Positions 1 to 8,995 of a DNA stretch of 64,000 nucleotides are shown here, piece by piece. The position numbers and the translations under genes were made by a program. Source of the stretch: Orobanche coerulescens. Lineage: Eukaryota; Streptophyta; Magnoliopsida; Lamiales; Orobanchaceae. The stretch spans positions 131,413,358 through 131,477,357 of the forward strand of contig CM065816.1 in the NCBI GenBank assembly GCA_033398695.1, given 5' to 3'. How positions within the stretch are numbered: the stretch's first letter is position 1; every line of letters starts with the position of its first letter. The notes under the pieces are model-generated. The model saw nothing but the letters and a program-made list of their open reading frames with translations. It did no database searches and was not told the origin of the DNA.

Positions 1-2474
1 TCAGCTGATATCACATGTCCGAGAAAGATAACTTCACGCATTCAGAACTCACATTTAGAAAATTTCCCATAAAGTTGCTCCCGCCTCAAAGCATCGAGAA
101 CCTGATGGAGATGACGCTCATGTTCTTCACAGTCACGAGAGTAAATCAAATGCCATCGATAAAAACAACTACAAAGTGATCTAGATAATTAATAAAGACC
201 CGATTCATCAACTCCATGAATACTGTCGGTGCATTAGTCAGTCCAAAAGGCAACACTACAAACTCATAATGCCCATAGCGAGTACAAAAAGTGGTCTTTG
301 AAATGTCAGACTCACGAATCCTCAACTGATGGTAACCAGACCTCAAGTCGATCTTAGAAAACACGGCAGCCCCCTGAAGCTGATCCAATAAATCATCAAT
401 ACGCGGCAATGATATTTGTTCTTAATGGTTACCCTGTTCAGCTCACGATAATCAATACACAGACGTAGGGACCCATCTTTCTTCCGTACAAATAGCACTG
501 GTGCTCCCCAAGGGGACGCACTAGGTCGAATATAGCCCTTCTCTATCAAATCCTCAAGCTGTCTTTTCAACTCCTGCATCTCAGTCGGAGCCATATGATA
601 CGGTGCTTTCAAAAGCGGGGACGTACCTGGCTCTAACTCAATATTGAACTCTACATCACGATGTGGAGGTAAGCATGGCAACTCATCTGGAAATATGTCT
701 GTGTAGTCTCGGACTACCGGAATATCGGCCAATTCGACTGGTCGATCCGCTGTTTTGGTCATGAAACACCAATAGCCAATACACCCCTGATTAAGCAGTT
801 TCACTGCTTTCATAACGCTGATGACTCTCCCGGAACGGCTGGGATTATCACCCTGTAAAGTACACTCAACACCATCGTCAGATGTGACGGTCACTGTTCG
901 CTTGAGGACACTAAGTATGGCATCATCACGATCCATCCAATCGATACCCAAGATCACATCATCTTTAGATAAATCGACCACAATTAAATTCGACAACCAC
1001 TCACGGTCGTTCATGCGAATCGGACAGTTCTGTACTTCACGATTCCCAAAAATTCTTCTACCATAGGGTAGACCAATTATATATGGTTCACAATTGGTAA
1101 CATGATCTAATTGAAAATGACTCAAACAAGAAGCAGATAAAAAGGAGTGTGAAGCATTAGTAGCAAAAAGAACACAGACAGGCTGAGATCGGATCTTGAA
1201 AGTACCTGCAATCATGCTGGCTTCGGGATCGTCGGCCTTCTTCATCTCGTAGACTCTGGGTTTTGCAGCCCCGATACCAGATGTGCCAGCTTCATTTCCA
1301 TAGCCCATCCCTCTGTTTGCCCCGGTAGTCTGATAAGAAGCGGACGGAGGTACACGGTCCTAGACGGAAGTCTGAACTGGAAAATGAGGTGCTGCTGGAG
1401 TACGTCCTGGTCCACTCCTACAATAACGAGCACGATGTCCATTTCGGGCATTTAGAATTGATGTGCCCCTGGTCTACACAGTTATAGCACACAACAGATA
1501 GGCTGACCGCTCGAGGTTGCGATGTGGTTGGCTTCGACGCCATGGGTGGCCGTTCAGAAGAATTTGGCACTGGTTGGGGTCTCTTGAATGTTCCCCAGTT
1601 GCTGTCAGTCTGGTTCTGGTTCCTGAATTTCTTGTTGTTGGATTGTGGTTGCTTCTTGGAAATTTCTTTCGCGGTCAGTTCATACTCCAGAGCTTTCTCG
1701 ATGAACTCCGGTAGGGTCGTACAATGGTGATTCAGTAGTTGCATTGTCATTCGGGGTTTTTAGCCTCTTGAGAAAATATTTGATCTTATCAGCCTCCATT
1801 CGAACAATCGTCGAGGCAAAAGGAAGAAGTGGCTGGAATTTCTCGGCAACAGATAGTACATCATCATCTTCGGACGGGTCTGGATTCAGTAATTCTGAAA
1901 GTTTGGCCTCACGGAGAGGACCCGGATAGTAACGGTCTAGCATGAGATTTTTAAATTCCTCCCAAGTACATACGCCATCAGCTGGCCTCACCGAAAGCCA
2001 CCAGGTGTGGGCGCCCTTGCCAAGGTAGTAAGCTGCTACAGAGACGCTATTCTCTGCTGGACAGTCTACCATATCGAATAATTTCTCGAAGTGTTCAATC
2101 TAATGCACGATATCAGCAGGCTCAGAGGAGCCTTCAAAAGTCGGGGTTTGCTGGCGAGAGATGTCGATGATGATCTGACTCACCAGTCCGCCATGTACAG
2201 GAGGTGGTCCCTGTTGCTTGTCGGTAGTAGCTCTATGCATATCTTTCATTAACTGACCCATTTAGGTCATCTGAGCCATCATGCCCTGTATCAAAGCGTA
2301 AGGATCGACACGCGCATCCTCGCGTCCAGTGTGGTGCGATTGGTCCCTAGAAGGCGAATCACTGCCTGCGGAACTATGCTCTGCATTCGCATGCCTGTTG
2401 GCCCGTGGTATCGGGATTCGGCCCCGTTTGCAGCCTCGTCCCCATCTGCTATGGACTCCCAGGTTTCTTTCCAT
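1..2474 (-). pseudogene. gag-protease-RT pseudogene of element A
   Basis: Remains of a gag-pol polyprotein spread over several frames. Gag runs from about 2474 to 1240, with the gag core at 1680-2160 and a CCHC knuckle (CYNCVDQGHINSKC) near 1450-1500. Protease follows near 1150; its active site, DTGAS in relative E, reads ATNAS here. Reverse transcriptase covers 730-1, with the LCIDYREL and LPFGLTNAP blocks. The catalytic FIDD box reads FIDG near 160, followed by a stop. Stops lie near 2262 and 2100; frame changes lie near 1755, 1430 and 410. It cannot encode working enzymes. The remainder of RT, RNase H and integrase are outside the window. Confidence 0.88.
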
Positions 2475-2890
2475 ATTGAAAGAATCAATTCATAATGAAA
2501 ACCATAAGTACAGTTTATGATACCAATCAAAATTCATGCTAAGTTAATAGCAACAAGGAATTAATATTCGAGAAAACAGTTCATAATGAATTATTGACAC
2601 TATGAGTGTTACACCGAATATCATATCGACGTTGAGTCGAAAAATTTCAATCATATAATCAATCCAGAATCCACTTCGAATTATCAAGCAGATAAATCCT
2701 GTCACAAATTCTCAAAATATCAAGATCAGCAAAGAGATCCATTCCGATATCAATATCATGCCAGTAATTAAATCATGGCTCATAAAGTACGTACCGCATT
2801 TGGCTCGTAGGATCAGGCGCTTGCACAGGTCACACATGACACGAAGGTCTCTTGATACTAGTTCAATACACAATGACTCAAAAAAAATCG

Positions 2891-2905
2891 ACTCTCTGAT
2901 ACTAT
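2891..2905 (-). other. Primer binding site of element A
   Basis: The minus strand just inside the LTR reads TAGTATCAGAG, close to the plant tRNA-iMet complement TGGTATCAGAGC. It sits four bases from the LTR end, as expected for minus-strand priming. The 2475-2890 stretch between it and gag is the untranslated leader; I see no gene there. Confidence 0.7.
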
Positions 2906-2909
2906 CTTC

Positions 2910-5628
2910 TATAACACCCCAAAAAGGCGGTCATTACAGTGTCGTGGACCCCACACTGGGACCCACCAGACGATACCCAAAATATAGATTAAATACACAA
3001 TACTTGTGATACCAAACCACAATACATAATACTTACTCTGATGAGGAGTTTACAGTAGTATGGCCAACGGCCTTATTATACACAGGATCCAAAATACAAG
3101 TATAATCCATATGGAGATGGACTATACCTAAAATAACAATACATTTGTCCACAATTTAAATAAAGCAGAAAGATAACATTACACGGTTCGACAAAACCGG
3201 ACAACAGAAGACTTGGGGCCCCCAAACTAGTATCCTTCGAACCCTTCGCCATCACCATGATCTTCCCGTGCCTTGCCTTTGCCTCGACCTAAAATACAAC
3301 ACAAGTATTTCGCCCAACACAGGGTCAGATATATAAGATAAATGATTCTCAAGATATTATACAATTCGTATATATAAGATTTCAAGGAAAACATCCCGAC
3401 TAACGAACATACCCCTCGGACGTATGAACGATTAATCACAAAACGTCAAACACATCCAGATATATTAATGGACTATGAACGACCAAAATAGTACGGCTCA
3501 AGATGGACATCACAGTATGCCCGATCCAAAAATGTGTCAGTGCACATGTCCACCCCGTATACGGAATCCAGGATATACGTGAGACAATGTACCTAATTAG
3601 CCTCATGAACTACATCTCGTGTGCACAGTCCAATACGGAAACATCCACGCATGACTATATATGTGTCTGGCTAAAAATCCTACACAATAACCAATCGGAA
3701 TGCAGATATGATTCCGGATATGTCACGATACAACATGACAACGAATTTAATAAATCACGTATCCGATTAAGGATCAAGAAACTCACCGAAATGACAATAA
3801 GGATCAATGATATCAACGGTTCAAAAGTGAGGAACTTGGGAATGCAATCCCACGATGAAAACGGAACATCATCAAGAATAATATCAAATCACGGGCCACA
3901 AATTTATAAGTGTTTCATATACACGAAACGCATAATCATCACAAGAATCCAAACATCATTATAACCAAGCAAGATAACTTGCCTCAATACGGAGACGAGA
4001 ATAAACCATCCTTGTCGAACGAATGAACGGTCCTCGACTTAATATCGGTTACTCGAGCAATCAACCTTGTAAGGGATACAATCCATTCAGTAACATATTT
4101 TCATAACTATCGATATCTAGTTAAACAAATCGATATCCTAAATTCAATTCGCTTAGTTCAACTATCTTTGTAACATCATAATTAAATTTCAAATATTCAC
4201 ACTAGCTTCAATTTATTCTCATTTTCGGTTATCACCAAAGGTGTTCTCCATTATTCGTATGGTTCAAACGGATGAGAATTTATCAAAACAACTACATTCC
4301 ACAAAACATTGATCAAAACAAAGGTTACTCAGCGATTACCATTGTTCAACGAATCGTGGGTTTGTAAAATTATTACTATGTTCATCGGTTATGAGTTCAC
4401 CTTAGTTAACGATATAGTCAAGTTATTCATCACAAGATCATCACGAAATCATCATTAAGGTGAATTAAACATCTGTGAACTATAACCTTATGTTGATGTA
4501 ATTCAAGGTTCAACCAATTCCAATGAGGAACCTAAGTTCATCTAATTCAAAATCTCCCTAAGCATGATAGTTTGATTCAATATAACGATAACAATTCTAC
4601 AAATCAACCTATCTAAAATGAAACTAAGGATTATTATTGTCCTAGTTATGTTAATAGTCCAGCAAGGAGAGTGTGGTTTTACTACACATGATCATCACCA
4701 TTAAAACACCAAGAACACATCAATACAAAACCCTTAATCACCATATTCATCATTAAGTTGTTAAAAGCTTAACTACAAACATGTTTTGCTTGATTAATTC
4801 AACATTAGGTGAAGTGTACTTTATCACTAGCATTATAACTACGAATTTATAGAGTGTAATCATATAACATACCTTCAGAAATGAAGAACAATACACCAAA
4901 ACCACAAGAATACACTCTAAGCTTCAAGAATGACTCTAAACTTCCAATCAACAAGCTCCAATCAAGATGCAAAGCTCAAACACAAGTTGGAAGGAGGTAT
5001 AATTGGTCTAGGGAGGCAGGGGGATGTTTATAAGGGAGGAATATCGGAGTTGGACATGCAAAATGAAAGACACAAGTTGTCTTCTTATAACTGTACAGTT
5101 CGTTACGTATGTTATACCTAAGAAGATAACGTACGTTAGTACCCTTACGTACGCTGCACCAAAAGTGTTACGTACATAATCTAGTTCCAGAGGCTACTGG
5201 ACTAAAACACGAATAACATTACGTACGTTATGTCTATGAGCATTACGTACATAATGTAGGTCAACTAGGCTGCTACAAAAAGGTCAGATATTCGAATCAC
5301 GCCCGACCTCACACGCCGAAAGTTGAGATCGGATAAGACTACAAGCATTATGTACATAAACAGCACTTCCCTTACGTACGTAAAACCAACAAGATAGCAT
5401 ACGTTATGTTAAAGGGTTAGCGTACGTTAAACACAGAATTACCAGTTCAAAAATGCACTTATCTACACAATGTCGAGAAATCAATCATAGTGCGAATTAT
5501 AGTTATATTCAAGTCTATTATGATATATTCCAACACCAATAAACATTAAACAAATGCAGCAAGACTATAACAGTATTGAATTATCCGAATAATACAACAG
5601 TAAGTAAGAATTCCCGTCGGATATTACA
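2910..5628 (-). repeat. 5' LTR of element A (2.7 kb)
   Basis: Minus-strand LTR running 5628 to 2910. Its 3' end aligns by eye with the end of LTR E: ...TGTTATA against ...TGTTACA, followed in both by a block containing TGGGACCCACCAG on the plus strand. A TTATAAAC TATA-like box lies near 5027-5034 on the minus strand, with the palindrome cluster directly upstream of it. Small ORFs inside (for example 3503-3964 on plus) have no recognisable product and are treated as chance. The outer 5 bases, ATTTA at 5629-5633, would be the target duplication, but its partner is outside the window. Confidence 0.82.
5095..5430 (-). promoter_or_regulatory. Palindrome cluster (TTACGTACGTAA type) in LTR A
   Basis: About ten imperfect copies of the palindrome TTACGTACGTAA / AACGTACGTT, for example near 5128, 5143, 5167, 5219, 5245, 5376 and 5412, spaced roughly 15-60 bases apart. 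It ends about 60 bases upstream of the TATA-like box, so it is placed like an upstream promoter array. The last copies include the mixed form TTAGCGTACGTTAA, halfway to the motif in LTR E. Function is inferred from position only. Confidence 0.7.
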
Positions 5629-5815
5629 ATTTAGAGTTAAAGTTCCATTAGACAAACATTCTGAGGCTTCAGAAAAGCTACACCTTCAGATTTTGGTCGC
5701 TCAAGTGAAGGCTAAATATAACAAATCTGGAGCCCAAACAACTTAATAATTTCAATTGGTGCATTTCGTGATCCTAGGTAACTGATATAGAACTGATACT
5801 ACACTTTTATCTTTT
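5629..5815. other. Unassigned sequence between element A and the TIR element
   Basis: About 190 bases with no ORF or motif I recognise. It may be part of the older hAT-2 element that seems to host the neighbouring insertions, but I cannot show this. Confidence 0.4.
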
Positions 5816-6058
5816 AGAGTTAATTACATAAATCGTCCTTGTGGTTTGTCGGGTTTCACAGGTTTAGTCTCTATACTTTTTTTTTCAGCGGGTCATGTCC
5901 TTGTGATTTTTGATCCGTTACGGGTTTAGTCCTTGTGGTTTGTCGGGTTTCACAGGTTAGTCCCTATACTTTTTTTTTCAGCGGGTCACGTCCTTGTGGT
6001 TTTTGATCCGTTACGAGTTTAGTCCTTGTGGTTTGTCGGGTTTCACAGATTTAGTCCC
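5816..6058 (+). repeat. Left terminal inverted arm of the TIR element
   Basis: Arm of about 240 bases with 2.3 tandem units. Each unit reads roughly 'rate of GTCCTTGTGGTTTGTCGGG, T-rich tract, CAGCGGGTCA, GATCCGTTACGGG'. It is the inverted copy of 6813-7027. Confidence 0.8.
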
Positions 6059-6345
6059 TATAATGCCCAAATACTTCGAGAGTTTACACATACGGTCGAC
6101 ATTCGAATGGTGGACGTAAAAAGGGTCATACCCCGCGGAGTAGAAGTTACCCATGTCCTCATTATTAGGATTTGGCGAGTCACCAACCCATCTTTGCACA
6201 ATGGTGTGAGTCCAGCTTCGACTGATCCAATCGACTTGGAACCATTTGCAACAGGCGCATCCCCAACTACGTATGTTTCATGGGTTTTTGTAACAACCAA
6301 CCGCCATATAAGATAAGATAAGATAGATGATATTTTAATAATCAA
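6011..6345 (-). pseudogene. Captured polyphenol oxidase (tyrosinase) fragment
   Basis: Minus-strand frames contain the plant polyphenol oxidase copper-B region. The motifs [14 protein letters not shown] and [18 protein letters not shown] lie in neighbouring frames, and [10 protein letters not shown] matches the copper-B signature HHxNVDRxW. Plant PPOs oxidise o-diphenols to quinones in plastids and are about 600 residues long. Here only about 90 residues remain, in more than one frame, with the usual Trp after VDRM replaced by Cys. It has no start, no copper-A site and no transit peptide, so it is a broken passenger within the transposon. Family identity rests on the HHxNVDR and EDMGNFYSA blocks. 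Confidence 0.78.
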
Positions 6346-6735
6346 ACTTGTTGTGCTTATTTTCAGTAATTCAAGACTTTAATATCAATTTGGAGGTGTG
6401 GCAAGCTAAAGAAATGTATGTGTTATTTATAGGCCCCATTCCATGTAACTTATGAATGATTGTAATTAACTATCCTCAATTAATAAGGAAATGAAACTCT
6501 TAACCTAACATGTCCCAATCGTTTGGTTATTTATGTTTTATGGTCTTTTGGTTTTCTTGTATTGATGGTTGTGTATTAAATTCGGATGTTAAAGATAATG
6601 AGTTGAAGCTTTAAGACTCTATAATAATTAAGACATAAAAATTGGAGTCATTAAGACTCCACGATAAATTTAAGGACTCGATCTTTATATGTATAAGAAG
6701 ATAATCATAAAATAAAGAGATAATTACAACGTACT

Positions 6736-6757
6736 CAAATAATAATAATAATAATAA
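6736..6757 (+). repeat. AAT microsatellite
   Basis: Run of about six AAT/ATA units within the TIR element filler. The surrounding 6346-6812 has no recognisable gene. Confidence 0.8.
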
Positions 6758-6812
6758 ACATGAAAAGACAAAAATATCCTTCAAATTAACGATCAACTAA
6801 CAGAATTATTGG

Positions 6813-7027
6813 TCAAAGGACTAAACCCATAACGGATCAAAAATCACAAGGACATGACCCGCTGAAAAAAAAAGTATAGGGACTAAACTTGTGAAACCCG
6901 ACAAACCACAAGGACTAAACCCGTAACGGATCAAAAACCACAAGGACATGACCCGCTGGAAAAAAAGTATAGGGACTAAACCTGTGAAACCCGACAAACC
7001 ACAAGGATGATTTATGTAATTAACTCT
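6813..7027 (-). repeat. Right terminal inverted arm of the TIR element
   Basis: Inverted copy of the left arm, with two tandem units. It ends GATTTATGTAATTAACTCT and is followed by the direct repeat ATCTTTT. Confidence 0.8.
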
Positions 7028-7034
7028 ATCTTTT

Positions 7035-7400
7035 ATTTGCCTATGTTGTTACCTATCTTTTTGCCTATGTTGTTGCCTATGATTTTGCCTATGTTGTTGC
7101 CTATGATGAAATTGTTCTGAGTCTTAGCTTGTTGCCTATCTTTTTGTCTATGTTATTGCAGAACTAAATCAGTTTTACCTATGTTGATATTATACTGACA
7201 CAAAATTGATACTACACCGATTACAGATGGATACTACACTTTGATCTTGTTGTTGCCTATGTTGTTGCCTTGTTTCCTATCTTGTTGCCTAGGTTGTTGC
7301 CTATGATGTTGTCTATGTTGTTTCATATCTTGTTGCCTAATTGCCTGTGAAGTTCTGAGGCAGTTCTAGATCCTATCTTGTTGGTTGTTGCCTATCTTGA
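7035..7400 (+). repeat. Degenerate TTGCCTATGTTG repeat tract
   Basis: About twenty imperfect repeats of TTGCCTAT joined by GTTG, CTTG or TTTT. Units vary in length, so this is a decayed simple repeat. No coding signature. Confidence 0.7.
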
Positions 7401-7439
7401 TGCCTTGTTGTCTTGGTACCTTTAGGTACAAAATGTTTT

Positions 7440-7541
7440 TCATTACTTGAGTGTTTGGTTTCTTGTATCCAACAAGTAATAATGTTGATACACAGAAAGA
7501 GAAGTTGACTAACAACTTAAATGAATTACTTACGTTGTATA
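7440..7541 (+). pseudogene. hAT-2 transposase fragment, left of the Tat insertion
   Basis: Plus-strand reading gives ...NNVDTQKEKLTNNLNELLTLY. Joined across the Tat element, the frame continues QESYNKK at 19650, a plausible hAT linker upstream of the dimerisation domain. The join is supported by the direct repeat GTAT(A/C): GTATA at 7537-7541 and GTATC at 19648-19652. The fragment alone is short; the call relies on this join and on the strong hAT signature at 19690-20096. Confidence 0.55.
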
Positions 7542-8503
7542 TGTTGTTGCCCGAAATATTATCCGAAGATAGATATTGCTGGAATGGTCGAGCAACCAAC
7601 AAATGCGAGAATACTTTCGTGAGAAAATAAATAACACAAGATTTGTCGGAGTTGTTAATCCCGGGCTTGCATGCTCTCCCGAGATGTTATTAATAAATAT
7701 ACTGTGGCGTACAAATATTAATGTTAGAATCTATTACAATACGTGTAAAGACTTCTAGTTATCTAAGCTGTAGAGAGTGTAGATTGCCGGAAGAACCAGA
7801 TATGAAGCTCTGTGCGTTCTTGCTTTGGGTGTACTGTAAGTATGGATGAATATCACTATGAATGTGTAAGTAAATTTCTAGATGAATCTTTGATTCTCTC
7901 TCTGTATGTTTTGCACTTGTATTCACGATGATTTCTTCTCTTTATTCAGCCACTGTTGTGAGCCTCCTATTTATAGGAGACAAGGTTGCTGGGACCTCTC
8001 CGGAGATCGCGGGCGACCGCCGTTTTCTATATTATAATAAGATGGCCGATCGTTCCGTCACGTGAGGCTGTTCCCTTAAAGTCTGGGGCTGCTGCTGGCG
8101 GCCAGCTGTGTGAGCCAATAGGAAGCCTGCACGCGTCCTGAATCGCTGTCCGGGGAGGACCCACTTTGTACCTTTCGGCGGCCCTGTCGGTAGGTGAGGT
8201 AGGTGACAGGCTGGGGTCAAAGGTCTTATCTGTCGGCGCCCTTTGTGGATCTGCACGTGGGTCACGTCCAGGATTCGGTCTTCGACGACTTTGATGGATG
8301 TTGGACTCATACGTGGCACGAGACGATCGTCTCTGGTTGGAGATCATAGACGATCGCCAAATAACAAAAGACGATCGCCGGATACCAAAAGACGATCGCC
8401 GTGGGTGCCGACTGCTGGGTGTTTGCCCAGAGTATGTCTTCTATGGCTGGCTCTCAGATCATTATGTCGATCGCCATTGAGGCGTATTAATCGCCGCATA
8501 ACA
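7542..8503 (-). repeat. 3' LTR of the Tat element
   Basis: Minus-strand LTR beginning TGTTATGCGGC at 8503 and ending CGGGCAACAACA at 7542. A palindromic TATA box (CCTATAAATAGG) lies near 7966-7977. It pairs with 18685-19647 with only scattered differences, suggesting a fairly recent insertion. Confidence 0.9.
8320..8480 (-). promoter_or_regulatory. GACGATCGTC palindrome / 21-bp tandem array (left Tat LTR)
   Basis: GACGATCGTC near 8322-8331 is followed by three 21-base tandem units starting AGACGATCGCC, then further GATCG copies near 8465. In the LTR's own direction it lies within 200 bases of the LTR start. A copy is in the right LTR. Unlike the other LTRs it is far from the TATA box. Confidence 0.7.
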
Positions 8504-8842
8504 ATTGCCCCCCAGCTCGCTTCGATATTGAAAACACGGGGTGAGGTGGTACTGTTGGCGATCGCCAGTGTTTAGACGATCAAACGATCTAATTTCAAAT
8601 TTGGACGATCTCCTTTGCGTTGGGAGCAGCGGGAAAGGAAGGCGGGCTCTCGAAACGTTGCAAGGACACGCGTCGCGCTACCATTGGGGGGGTCCGACGG
8701 TTTGGCAGACTTGTCGCCTGGCGTGCCCTCGAAAAGACGCGTACGCGGGATTCGAGGGCTGCATTTAATGTGTCCCCTCCCCGACGGTTGCACTCCAGTC
8801 CTCGGAATTTTGCCTATTTGCACAGAGACCCCCGCTTCCGTC

Positions 8843-8849
8843 TATAAAA
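8843..8849 (+). promoter_or_regulatory. TATA box for the antisense ORF
   Basis: TATAAAAG in a GC-rich context on the plus strand, about 150 bases upstream of the proposed ATG at 8996, in the right position to drive the aORF. Confidence 0.6.
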
Positions 8850-8995
8850 GGGGCTAGGGCTATTTCATTTCTACTCTTCACGCACCCTTGCCTTCTTGCT
8901 GAGACTCTGCAGAAATTTTCGAAGCTCCTTGTGCCGATCGTCCTCCTTTTTTAGGTAAGAAAACCCATCTTCTCATCCCCTTTACCTTTTATAAC

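Larger units (their letters stand above)
1..5628 (-). mobile_element. Gypsy element A (Tekay-like chromovirus), 5' part
   Basis: Minus-strand Ty3/gypsy retrotransposon entering from the left edge. In its own direction it reads: 5' LTR (5628 to 2910), a tRNA-iMet-like primer site, gag, protease and the start of reverse transcriptase. Integrase and the 3' LTR lie outside the window. The LTR opens TGTAATATCCG on the minus strand and ends in a decayed TGTTATA (family form TGTTACA). The LTR and proteins are clearly related to element E at 56891-64000, but A is much more decayed, with frameshifts, stops and lost catalytic residues. The clade is inferred from protein similarity to Tekay/Del elements. 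Confidence 0.88.
5816..7027. mobile_element. TIR DNA transposon carrying a captured gene fragment (Pack-type)
   Basis: A 1.2 kb element bounded by AGAGTTAATTACATAAATC and its reverse complement, with a 7-base direct repeat ATCTTTT on both sides (5809-5815 and 7028-7034). The terminal arms are long, about 215-245 bases, and each is made of roughly 100-base tandem units containing GTCCTTGTGGTTTGTCGGG. The centre holds an antisense polyphenol oxidase fragment. There is no transposase, so it is non-autonomous. Long TIRs plus a gene fragment fit a Pack-MULE, but the 7-base repeat is shorter than the usual 9-11 bases of Mutator elements, so the superfamily is uncertain. Confidence 0.78.

Noticed and set aside
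3503..3964. 153-residue plus-strand ORF
   Set aside because: Antisense within LTR A, no recognisable motif.
6011..6345. Functional polyphenol oxidase gene
   Set aside because: Only a short copper-B part in several frames inside a transposon.
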